Positions 9,403-17,743 of a DNA stretch of 64,000 bases are shown here, in pieces. Origin of the DNA: Vibrio sp. S17_S38 (GTDB taxonomy: Bacteria; Pseudomonadota; Gammaproteobacteria; Enterobacterales; Vibrionaceae); the NCBI RefSeq assembly GCF_014694375.1, contig NZ_JAAUWW010000013.1, forward strand, positions 55,142-119,141, written 5' to 3'. The notes beneath the pieces were generated by a model that saw nothing but the letters and a program-made list of their open reading frames with translations, did not search any database and was not told where the DNA came from. Each line of letters starts with the position of its first letter. The first letter of the stretch is position 1. The position numbers and the translations under genes are program-made.

Positions 9403-10590
9403 TTAAGCGTTACGACTCAATAGCCAATATGAAGACAATGACAATATGGCACAGCCAAACATAGAAAATACCATTGGCCATAAATATCCACTAGGCAGAA
9501 TCGCAATCATCGCACTTACTATTGCACCAATACCAAAACGTAATGTTCCAGCTAATGATGATGCCGTGCCGGCCATCGCAGGATAATTATTTAGTAATAA
9601 ACCCATTGAGTTACTACCAATAATTGAAATCGTACCCACAAATAAAATGACACTTGGTACTACTCCCCACAAACCCCAATCAAATACCCAACTCACAAAT
9701 AAAGCTACTCCAGCAATAGCTTGGCAACTTAACCCAAATCGCAGCATCCAATGTGAGCCCATTTTTCGCACCGCTCTACCATTAAAACTGGTCATGAGAA
9801 CCATACCAATAACGTTAAGTGCAAATAAGTAGCCAAAAGACTCTGGTGCCACACCGAAAATATCTATATAGACAAACGATCCTGCGGTAATAAAAGCAAA
9901 CATACCAGCAAATGAAAAAGCACCACAAAAAATCAAACCAAATGAAACTGGGTTAGTAAATAATTTATAGTAATTTTTCAGTGTGGTTTTAAAGCGTAAT
10001 GGCTGCTTATTTTCTGGTGCTAACGTTTCCGGAATTTTGATAAAAACAGCCACCAAAACCAAACATGCCACTATCGCCAAAGCTGCGAAAATTGAACGCC
10101 AACCGAACCAAACGGCTAAATGCCCGCCTATCATTGGTGCCAATAATGGAGAAATAGTAATAACAAGAGTAATAAAAGACATCGCACGAGCAAAATCTTC
10201 ACGGTTAAACATATCACGTACCACCGCTTGGATAACAACAGCGGATGCTGCGCCAACAAAACCTTGGGCAAAACGAGTATAAAGCAAAGCATCAATATTA
10301 GTCGTGGTTGCACACACTACAGAAGTAATTGCGAATAAAACCGTACCAAGTAACATCACAGGGCGACGGCCATAACTATCGGCTAAAGGTCCATGTAATA
10401 ACTGACCAATCGCAAAACCTGCCGTATAAGCCGTTAATGTCCCTTGGATTAGGCCGTTATCTACACCAAAATCCTTTGCAATAGTTGGCATCGCGGGTAA
10501 ATACATGTCAATAGCAAAAGGCGTAAGTAAACCGATAGATCCTAGAATAAGAAAAAGAACAAAATGGCTTTTAGAATCTTGTTGGGACAT
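9403..10590 (-). CDS. bcr: Bcr/CflA-family multidrug efflux MFS transporter
   Basis: The 395-residue, 12-segment major facilitator exports drugs such as bicyclomycin by proton antiport. It contains the Bcr signature TPFAIDMYLPAMPTIA near the N-terminus and the motif-A region GPLADSYGRRPVMLLG. The reading frame is open for 27 further codons upstream, but those overlap the rsuA terminator. The ATG at 10590 (MSQQDSKSH) has AAGG nine bases upstream and is the right start. In E. coli bcr also lies directly after rsuA, supporting the assignment. Confidence 0.9.
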   Translation of the reverse strand: MSQQDSKSHFVLFLILGSIGLLTPFAIDMYLPAMPTIAKDFGVDNGLIQGTLTAYTAGFAIGQLLHGPLADSYGRRPVMLLGTVLFAITSVVCATTTNIDALLYTRFAQGFVGAASAVVIQAVVRDMFNREDFARAMSFITLVITISPLLAPMIGGHLAVWFGWRSIFAALAIVACLVLVAVFIKIPETLAPENKQPLRFKTTLKNYYKLFTNPVSFGLIFCGAFSFAGMFAFITAGSFVYIDIFGVAPESFGYLFALNVIGMVLMTSFNGRAVRKMGSHWMLRFGLSCQAIAGVALFVSWVFDWGLWGVVPSVILFVGTISIIGSNSMGLLLNNYPAMAGTASSLAGTLRFGIGAIVSAMIAILPSGYLWPMVFSMFGCAILSLSSYWLLSRNA

Positions 10591-10636
10591 AGAACGCCTT
10601 ATAGAAAATAAGAGAAAGCAAATAAGTGCTTGGGAC

Positions 10637-10687
10637 AAAAAAACAAAGGCTCCTTTATACCGCAATAACATTTACGATAGGAGCCTT
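10637..10687 (-). terminator. rho-independent terminator of rsuA
   Basis: Read on the reverse strand, AAGGCTCCT pairs with AGGAGCCTT (loop of 24) and is followed by TG and seven T. It lies 15 bases beyond the rsuA stop codon and upstream of bcr, so bcr should have its own promoter. Confidence 0.8.
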
Positions 10688-10701
10688 AGACATCGGGATG
10701 A

Positions 10702-11400
10702 TTACCCGATCGATTGAATTTCTTCGGTAGTTAATACTCGATATTCACCTGGCTCTAAAGTTTCATCTAATCCAATTTGACCAATAGATTCGCGATGCAG
10801 ACGCTCAACTTTATTACCCAATGCGGCAAACATACGTTTCACCTGGTGGTATTTACCTTCGCAGATAGTGAGTAGCACTTCATTTTGAGAAAAATCGACC
10901 ACCTCCATCTTAGCAGGTAAGGTTAAGCCTTTCTCATTATGCAATTGAAGACCAGTGGTTAGTTGCTCTGCATAATCGTCCCCAATCGCTTCTTCTAACC
11001 AGACACGATAAATTTTACTGCATTTACGTTTTGGTGATGTGATTTTATGCGACCATTGACCATCATCGGTAATTAACACAAGACCGGTGGTATCAACATC
11101 CAATCGGCCAGCAAAATGCAGTTTATCAATTTTTATTTCATCTAATAAGGTAAAGGCTGTCGGATTGGTATTATCTTCATGCGAACAAACAAAACCCTCA
11201 GGCTTGTTGAGCATAAAATACCGTGGCCCCGGCATAGGTAAAACCCGCTCCTTCCATTCTACTTTAGAAAGCTCGGTGACTTGGACAGAAGCAACCTTGA
11301 TAACCTTATCATCAACGCTAACTTCACCACGACGCAGTAAAATAGTCGCTTCACGACGAGTTACCCCTAATGTTTCACATAAAAATTTGTCTAAACGCAT
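10702..11400 (-). CDS. rsuA: 16S rRNA pseudouridine(516) synthase RsuA
   Basis: RsuA isomerises a single uridine of 16S rRNA to pseudouridine. The 232-residue protein has an N-terminal S4 RNA-binding domain (residues 1 to about 60, MRLDKFLCETLGVTRREA) and a catalytic domain with GRLDVDTTGLVL, in which D101 is the catalytic aspartate. The C-terminal KYHQVKRMFAALGN motif is typical of the RsuA/RluB/E/F group. GAGG seven bases upstream supports the ATG at 11400. The neighbours bcr and, further right, radD are its usual partners. Confidence 0.95.
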   Translation of the reverse strand: MRLDKFLCETLGVTRREATILLRRGEVSVDDKVIKVASVQVTELSKVEWKERVLPMPGPRYFMLNKPEGFVCSHEDNTNPTAFTLLDEIKIDKLHFAGRLDVDTTGLVLITDDGQWSHKITSPKRKCSKIYRVWLEEAIGDDYAEQLTTGLQLHNEKGLTLPAKMEVVDFSQNEVLLTICEGKYHQVKRMFAALGNKVERLHRESIGQIGLDETLEPGEYRVLTTEEIQSIG

Positions 11401-11714
11401 GTATACCTCGAATTAATTGATGGTCATTATAAGCGTCTTTAAGCAAAGAGTTGAGCTATTTCACAATCTTTACAAAAAAAGAGTGTTTTTAGGTACGGAC
11501 ACTATTAGAAAACCAATATTAAGGTGAAGAAAAATCCACCATTTTATACAAGTAATCAAACATGATTTTTTAATGCCAATAAAAATACATTTCTATTTAT
11601 TGAAATAAACTTGATTATTAAGATTCAAATTTCAATATATAAAATTATCATTATTCAGCACCACATTATGCTGAAATAAATAGAAACATTTTTTATATCG
11701 AAAAATAACCACCT

Positions 11715-11768
11715 AGACTTTAGTCTTAGCCCGCTTTGATTTCACCCCTCATAATAAGACTTAAGTCT
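11715..11768. promoter_or_regulatory. Pair of AGACTT(A/T)AGTCT palindromes in helical phase
   Basis: AGACTTTAGTCT at 11715-11726 and AGACTTAAGTCT at 11757-11768 (the second a perfect palindrome) are centred 42 bases apart, four turns of B-DNA. This geometry suits a dimeric regulator binding cooperatively on one face. The regulator is unknown. Confidence 0.5.
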
Positions 11769-11839
11769 AAAGACATAAATTCACCATATTTTGGTTGGAA
11801 AATAATCTATTTGATTTTATCAATATAAACAACAACCTA

Positions 11840-11856
11840 AACTGGTCCTACCTGTT
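11840..11856. promoter_or_regulatory. FadR operator upstream of fadL
   Basis: AACTGGTCCTACCTGTT agrees with the enterobacterial FadR consensus AACTGGTCNGACCAGTT at all but two of the specified positions. FadR is known to repress fadL when acyl-CoA is absent. The site lies 157 bases before the fadL start codon. Confidence 0.75.
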
Positions 11857-12012
11857 TAATTAAGTTTAATAACAAAGAACACTAAAAGTATTAACCTCGT
11901 AACACTTTTGAAAAACAAAATACACACAATCAATAATTAGTAATAATATTATTAACAACTGCTGACTCGCAGCAGAGTTATAAAACAAATAATAATGTGT
12001 AAGGGATTAAGC

Positions 12013-13248
12013 ATGAAAAAAACACAATATTCACTATTAGCAGTTTCTATTTTACTTGCATCGCAAGTACATGCAGCTGGCTTCCAAGTGGTAGAACATT
12101 CTGCATCCGGTTTAGGACGAGCTTTCTCTGGCGATGGTGCTATTGGTGATAATGCCACAGAGATGTCCGCCAACCCTGCCGTTATGACATTATTTAAAAA
12201 AGCACAATTCTCTGGTGCGATCTCAGTTATTGATCCTGAAATCGATGTTTATGATGAAACCAATAGCCAAGGCGCGAATGATATAGCGCCAGTTCAATAT
12301 GTCCCAGCGGCATATTTTGTTAGCCCTATCAATGATCAATGGGCTTGGGGAATTGGCATGTTTACCTCTTATGGTGTGACAACCGATTACCCAACAGATA
12401 TCGCAGCAGGCGATATGGCAGGCAAAACATCTTTAATTTCTTTTAATATCAATCCCAATATTGCCTATCGAATCAATGAACATTTTAGTGTTGGCGCCGG
12501 TGTTAGCCTTGTTTATGCTCAAGCTGAACTAAAACGAAGCCAAGGTGCGATCAGTGCACTAACCGGTGGTAGCGCTTCTGACCCATTAATATCCATGAAA
12601 GGCGATACGTTCGGCTACAACTGGAATGTCGGTGCCCTTTTTGAAATTAATGAAAATAATCGTTTTGCCGCGTCTTACCATTCTTCTACCGAGTTAAAAT
12701 TTAAAGACGGTGATTTTAAAGATTACACCGGAGCAGTATTAGGTGCTCCGGGGAAAACCGATGCTGATTTAGAGATTGATCTGCCTGATGTCGTCGAATT
12801 GTCGGCTTTTCATCAACTCAACAACCAATGGGCTATTCACTATAGCTGGCAGTGGACTAACTGGAGCAAATTCCAACAATTAGAGGCCACGAGTGATAAT
12901 TGTGCTAACGGTGTTTGCTTTACAAAAACAGAACATTACGAAGATAACCAACGTTGGTCGATTGGTACCACTTTCCAACCAACAGATAGTTTAATTTTAC
13001 GCGCAGGTTTTGCGTATGATGAGCAAGCAGGAACTGCGACATTAAGTATTCCCGATACCGACCGTTATTGGTACACAGCAGGTCTGACTTACTTTTGGAC
13101 GCAGGATCTTTCATTCGATGCTGGCTTTGCGTACATAGACAGTAAAGACGGAAAGTTTGATGAAACCAATGCTCTAGGCCAAACCTATAATTTCAAATCA
13201 AGTGGCCCTGCGTACATTACCTCAGTCCAAGTTAACTACTCATTTTAA
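12013..13248 (+). CDS. fadL: FadL-family outer-membrane long-chain fatty acid transporter
   Basis: The 411-residue FadL-type barrel carries long-chain fatty acids across the outer membrane. A signal peptide of about 21 residues ends VHA, and the mature chain starts AGFQVVEHSASGLGRAF. This is followed by the family's NPA motif (SANPAVM) in the hatch region, repeated beta strands, and a C-terminal aromatic end (VQVNYSF). The ATG at 12013 is preceded by AAGGGA at a good distance; a frame-open start six codons earlier has none. It is followed by volA after 17 bases with no terminator, forming an operon. Confidence 0.95.
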   Translation: MKKTQYSLLAVSILLASQVHAAGFQVVEHSASGLGRAFSGDGAIGDNATEMSANPAVMTLFKKAQFSGAISVIDPEIDVYDETNSQGANDIAPVQYVPAAYFVSPINDQWAWGIGMFTSYGVTTDYPTDIAAGDMAGKTSLISFNINPNIAYRINEHFSVGAGVSLVYAQAELKRSQGAISALTGGSASDPLISMKGDTFGYNWNVGALFEINENNRFAASYHSSTELKFKDGDFKDYTGAVLGAPGKTDADLEIDLPDVVELSAFHQLNNQWAIHYSWQWTNWSKFQQLEATSDNCANGVCFTKTEHYEDNQRWSIGTTFQPTDSLILRAGFAYDEQAGTATLSIPDTDRYWYTAGLTYFWTQDLSFDAGFAYIDSKDGKFDETNALGQTYNFKSSGPAYITSVQVNYSF

Positions 13249-13265
13249 GTGAAGGGATATATCAC

Positions 13266-15548
13266 ATGAATAAATATTTAAAGCTTACTGCCCTTTGCTC
13301 GGCAATGTTACTGGTTACCGCATGTGGGAACGAAAAAAGCAGCACTGGTACCGATAGCAGCACTCAATATGAACCTTATATTAATGCCTCTTTAGCGCAA
13401 AAAACTAAGGTCGACTTTACTCTACAAGGCGCTAATGCAAGCGTACCTTTGCCAACCTTTATTCTGATGAATCAAAAAGATGGCACATTAGAGATCCCAA
13501 CAGGTGGCGACGATAGTTTATCAAATCCAAAAGCGGCGCTTAGCCAAATGGATGGATGGTCAACCACCGAACCAATGACGATTCCGTTTAAAGGTGCGGG
13601 GTTTACTACTGGAGTCCAAACTTCTGGTGTTTATATTATTAAACTCAGTGAGAGCTTAACGGGCTCGCCAACACCAACTGGGATATTAAAACAAAACACC
13701 GATTTTACGGTAGTAGCACAAGGCAATAACTTAAACATTATATTTAGTAAGCCTTTAGAAGAAAAAACGAATTACGTCGTTGCTATAACGGATGATATTA
13801 AAGATAAAAATGGCGATTCGGTTGGGATGTCTTCGTCTTATGCCACTTTAATTACCAAAACCAAAACCTTTACTTCTGGTTCATTAGCACAGCTACAAAA
13901 AGTATTAAGCGGCATTGGATCAATTGTTGAAGGTACCAAAGTGGCCGACTTGAAAAAGGTCGTTTATTCTACTTGGTTCACCACTCAATCTGTTGGTGAT
14001 ACTTTATATGCAACCAAGGCAGCGGTTGCAACTGGTCTTGCATCTAAACTAGCTGGTGGTAACGGTTTAGGCGATATCTGGAAAGGCAGTGCCAACCCAA
14101 ATAATGTTGATTTAAGTGCTGCGTATACATTAAGTATCACTAGCTCTGGTGATTATGACGATGTACTTAATGACGATGAGAATTTTTCAACTTACATAGA
14201 TCCAACAGGCGCAACCCAAACAGCTTTAAACTCTCAAGCGGCAGCTGCTGCTGTTACCGTCTCTAAAGGAATCGTGAATCTGCCGTACTTCCTAGAAAAA
14301 GGCGCGACTTGGAATAGCCAACCTTTCCAATCGGCCATGCCTAGTCTTGCCATTATTAAAAATGCTTTAGAAGGTGATGATAGAAGTACTGTCATCCAAC
14401 AGCTTGTTGAAAATGGTATCGATCCAGCCAAGCTGTTTACCGATGCAACCGAACAGCTCAAGCTTATTGGTGTAGATTTAAAAGATGATTCCGGACAACC
14501 TTTAGATCCCGAGCGTATTATTACTCAGTACAGCCCTGTGCCTAAAATTAAGTCGTTAGAAGAAGTCCCATTTTTACTCTTTACGCCAAAAGGTGCCGCA
14601 GTTGGATCGACTCCAATTGTCATCTATCAGCACGGTATTACTTCTGTCAAAGAAACCGCTTATGCCTTCGCTGCTAATATGGTTGCAAGTGGAATTTCAG
14701 TGATTGCCATTGATCACCCACTGCACGGTCAGCGTTCTTTAGATGCAAAACGTTCTGCTAATGTAGACCCAACCGCTTATATTAACTTAGCCTACTTGCC
14801 TGTTGCTCGTGACAATGTACGCGAGAGTATTCTCGATATTATTGGCTTACGTGCCGCGCTTTCGGTTACCGCTAAAACATTACAAGCAAAGCCTAGTCTT
14901 GGTGCCACCATTAATTTTGCAGAACTAACCAAGGTCAATTTTGGTGAGCTACCGCGCTTTATGGGGCACTCACTTGGTGGGATTGTTGGGGTTTCTGCGG
15001 TTGCAGCAGCCAACGAAACATTAGGTAATGCAGATGCTGATCAATTATTTAGTTTCAGCTCAGGCGCTTTTGCTAATGCTGGTGGTCAAATTGCACCGTT
15101 GCTGATTAATTCCGATACTTTTGGCCCTGCGATTAAAAAACAAATCGGTGATGCTGCCACTATTGCCGCCTTCTCTTATGCGGCGCAAACCGTGTTAGAT
15201 ACGGTAGATCCTATCAATACGGCAAGCTATATCGACCCTGCACTTCCTGTTTATTTAAGCGAAGTAGATGGCGATAAAGTGGTACCGAATAAAGTGGCAA
15301 ATACCTTCGCAGGTACGGAACCTTTAGCGCTTACATTAGGGTTAACAGCAACCAATGCAAGTAATACCGCCGTTGACGGCACTCGTAATTGGGTACAGTT
15401 TAATAACGGTGCAAGCCACAGTACAGTTATTGCACCTACCAGTGATTTCAGTGATCTTAGCCAACATACTGAAATGCAAACAGAGCTAATTGATTTCTTA
15501 TTAGACAACCAACTTACTGGTGTGAGTGATACGACGACTTTAAAATAA
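13266..15548 (+). CDS. volA: Surface lysophospholipase/lipase lipoprotein VolA
   Basis: The 760-residue lipoprotein has a lipobox with C20 (LLVTAC). Its N-terminal half matches the virulence-factor lipase N-terminal domain, and the C-terminal alpha/beta hydrolase domain carries the nucleophile elbow GHSLGG with S569; a histidine near ASHST is the likely catalytic one. In Vibrio cholerae the equivalent, VolA, is a surface-exposed enzyme that splits lysophosphatidylcholine and is co-transcribed with a fadL, giving fatty acids directly to the porin. The same arrangement is seen here: a 17-base gap and an SD of AAGGGA. The two genes probably work together in scavenging host or environmental phospholipid. 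Confidence 0.9.
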   Translation: MNKYLKLTALCSAMLLVTACGNEKSSTGTDSSTQYEPYINASLAQKTKVDFTLQGANASVPLPTFILMNQKDGTLEIPTGGDDSLSNPKAALSQMDGWSTTEPMTIPFKGAGFTTGVQTSGVYIIKLSESLTGSPTPTGILKQNTDFTVVAQGNNLNIIFSKPLEEKTNYVVAITDDIKDKNGDSVGMSSSYATLITKTKTFTSGSLAQLQKVLSGIGSIVEGTKVADLKKVVYSTWFTTQSVGDTLYATKAAVATGLASKLAGGNGLGDIWKGSANPNNVDLSAAYTLSITSSGDYDDVLNDDENFSTYIDPTGATQTALNSQAAAAAVTVSKGIVNLPYFLEKGATWNSQPFQSAMPSLAIIKNALEGDDRSTVIQQLVENGIDPAKLFTDATEQLKLIGVDLKDDSGQPLDPERIITQYSPVPKIKSLEEVPFLLFTPKGAAVGSTPIVIYQHGITSVKETAYAFAANMVASGISVIAIDHPLHGQRSLDAKRSANVDPTAYINLAYLPVARDNVRESILDIIGLRAALSVTAKTLQAKPSLGATINFAELTKVNFGELPRFMGHSLGGIVGVSAVAAANETLGNADADQLFSFSSGAFANAGGQIAPLLINSDTFGPAIKKQIGDAATIAAFSYAAQTVLDTVDPINTASYIDPALPVYLSEVDGDKVVPNKVANTFAGTEPLALTLGLTATNASNTAVDGTRNWVQFNNGASHSTVIAPTSDFSDLSQHTEMQTELIDFLLDNQLTGVSDTTTLK

Positions 15549-15586
15549 GCATTGATATAAAGTACGAACCTTAATCCCTATCCTAT

Positions 15587-15617
15587 AGCCCATTCATGAG
15601 TGGGCTTTAATTTTTTG
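15587..15617 (+). terminator. Terminator of the fadL-volA operon
   Basis: AGCCCA and TGGGCT flank an 8-base centre and are followed by TTAATTTTTT. It lies 39 bases past the volA stop. Confidence 0.75.
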
Positions 15618-15715
15618 TTTAAAGTAAAATACTCCTATTTAGGCTTTTTCTAGCAATATGACCTAAAGCCAGTAAACTAAACCTATTCGCCACCTTTCTT
15701 ATCGTTATTGCACCC

Positions 15716-17506
15716 ATGTTCACTCTACGCCCTTACCAAGCTGACTCAGTCAAAGCCGTAATTCATTACTTTAGGCACAATAGCGATCCTGCCATGATCG
15801 TATTGCCCACTGGGGCTGGTAAAAGCTTGGTCATTGCTGAATTAGCTCGTTTAGCCAAAGGGCGAGTATTAGTATTAGCGCATGTGAAAGAATTGGTTGA
15901 ACAAAACCATGCCAAATATGAAAGTTATTCCACGCCAGATCGCCCAATTAAAGGTTCGGTATTTTCAGCAGGCCTTGGTCGCAAGGAAACCGAGCAACAA
16001 GTTGTATTTGCTTCCGTTCAATCCGTGGTGCGAAATTTAGATTCGTTTGCTAATCAGTTTTCATTACTCGTTATCGATGAATGCCACCGCGTACCAGATA
16101 ATCCTAAAAGCAGTTATCGTAAAGTTATCTCTCATCTTCAATCGATAAATTCTGGTATTAAAGTCTTAGGGCTCACCGCAACCCCTTATCGTTTAGGCAT
16201 GGGCTGGATTTATCAATATCATGTGCGCGGAAAACGTGGCCAAGTCAAATCACAAGAACCACGCTTTTTTCGTGACTGCATCTTCGAACTTCCGATTCAG
16301 TATCTACTCGATGAAGGCTTTTTAACACCAGCTAAAATGATTGACACGCCAGTATTAAGCTATGATTTCTCCCACTTAAAACCTGCACTGGCAGGGCGTT
16401 ATAAAGAATCTGAATTGGATTTAGTGATCGAACAATCCAAACGTGCAACACCACAGATCGTGGCACAAATCATTGAGTTATCCAAAAATAAACAAGGCAT
16501 CATGATCTTTGCGGCTACCGTTCGCCATGCACAAGAAATCTTAGGGTTATTGCCGTCAGATCAATCTTCGTTGGTGATCGGCGATACCCATCAAACTGAA
16601 CGCGATCGCATTATTAATGCATTCAAAAATAAGCAAATTAAATATTTAGTCAATGTTTCCGTTCTCACGACTGGATTTGACGCACCACATGTCGATTTAA
16701 TCGCGATATTACGCCCAACCGAATCGGTCAGTCTATATCAACAAATCATTGGGCGCGGACTTCGTTTAGCCGATGGAAAACAAGAATGCTTAGTGTTGGA
16801 TTACGCTGGCAACAATTACGACTTATACCAACCAGAAGTAGGCGAACCAAAACCAGACCCAAAAAGTGACACCGTAACCATTCCATGCCCCGCCTGTGGC
16901 TTCAATAACACCTTTTGGGGCAAACTCGATAGTAATGGAATGCTGTTGGAGCATTATGGACGACGCTGCCAAGGTTATTTTGAAATATTAGATAACAGTG
17001 ACCAACCAACAGACGAAAGAGAACATTGCGGCTATCGCTTTAAAGCTAAGTTTTGTGGGGAGTGCGGTGCTGATAACGATATTGCAGCGCGTATCTGCCA
17101 TCAATGTGATGCCACGTTAGTTGACCCAGATAAAAAGCTGCGCGATGCACTCAACCTGAAAGATGCGTTAGTCTTCGAATGCACCGATATGCAACTCGAT
17201 GTTCATAAAGATGCAAATGGTAAATCTCAACTCAAAATCACTTACTTAGGTGATTCAACTGAGGAAACGAAACACTCTCAAGTGCATGAATTTTGGCCAT
17301 TAACCACAAAAAAACAAAAACAAAATTTTGCTAACCAATTTGTACGTCCCCACCTTGCAGACAGGCACCGTCCCTTTGAGGAAAGCTCTCCCACAAAAGT
17401 CGTCAACCATCAACATCGGTTCCGGTTGCCACTATTTATTATTGCCAGAAAATCAGGTCGCTTTTGGAAGATAAGAGATAAGGTTTTTGCAGATGAATTA
17501 AATTAA
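15716..17506 (+). CDS. radD: RadD-type DEAD/DEAH helicase (YejH)
   Basis: The 596-residue SF2 ATPase corresponds to E. coli RadD (586 aa), which stimulates RecA-mediated strand exchange and promotes survival after DNA damage. Walker A is LPTGAGKS near residue 31, the Walker B/DEAH-type box is VIDECH, and motif III is LTATPYR. The helicase C domain contains TTGFDAPHVDLIAI and QQIIGRGLR. Two zinc-binding cysteine sets follow: CPACGF with a distant CGY, and CGECGADN...CHQCDA. It lies on the far side of rsuA from bcr as in E. coli, except that fadL-volA intervene. The start lacks an obvious ribosome binding site. Confidence 0.93.
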   Translation: MFTLRPYQADSVKAVIHYFRHNSDPAMIVLPTGAGKSLVIAELARLAKGRVLVLAHVKELVEQNHAKYESYSTPDRPIKGSVFSAGLGRKETEQQVVFASVQSVVRNLDSFANQFSLLVIDECHRVPDNPKSSYRKVISHLQSINSGIKVLGLTATPYRLGMGWIYQYHVRGKRGQVKSQEPRFFRDCIFELPIQYLLDEGFLTPAKMIDTPVLSYDFSHLKPALAGRYKESELDLVIEQSKRATPQIVAQIIELSKNKQGIMIFAATVRHAQEILGLLPSDQSSLVIGDTHQTERDRIINAFKNKQIKYLVNVSVLTTGFDAPHVDLIAILRPTESVSLYQQIIGRGLRLADGKQECLVLDYAGNNYDLYQPEVGEPKPDPKSDTVTIPCPACGFNNTFWGKLDSNGMLLEHYGRRCQGYFEILDNSDQPTDEREHCGYRFKAKFCGECGADNDIAARICHQCDATLVDPDKKLRDALNLKDALVFECTDMQLDVHKDANGKSQLKITYLGDSTEETKHSQVHEFWPLTTKKQKQNFANQFVRPHLADRHRPFEESSPTKVVNHQHRFRLPLFIIARKSGRFWKIRDKVFADELN

Positions 17507-17743
17507 GCCGCTATTTTAATTTAAATATTATCTACCAATTAGTCGTCATAAAATATTATTATGTGATCCAATTAATCGCTTACTAGACCTAGTTATCGAT
17601 GATATTGCATCGCCACACAGTTACCAGTAACATTGCCCATCAGAAAATTGAAGTGATTTTGTCAATATCTCACCGCAATTTCAGACGTTATTGCCAATAC
17701 TCACCAACAACTTGATGCCTATTAATTAGAACAAGGAACCCCC

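Larger units (their letters stand above)
11401..12012. other. 612-base AT-rich intergenic region with fadL control sites
   Basis: No open frame with a credible ribosome binding site is seen on either strand. The region is strongly AT-rich and holds two 12-base palindromes exactly 42 bases apart (11715 and 11757) and a FadR-type operator (11840-11856). The long untranslated stretch suggests extensive regulation of the fadL-volA operon, which reads rightward from it. Confidence 0.6.

Noticed and set aside
17507..17743. GTTACCAGTAAC near-palindrome before the 6-phosphogluconate dehydrogenase gene
   Set aside because: The arms are only five bases with no second copy or known consensus, so chance is likely.
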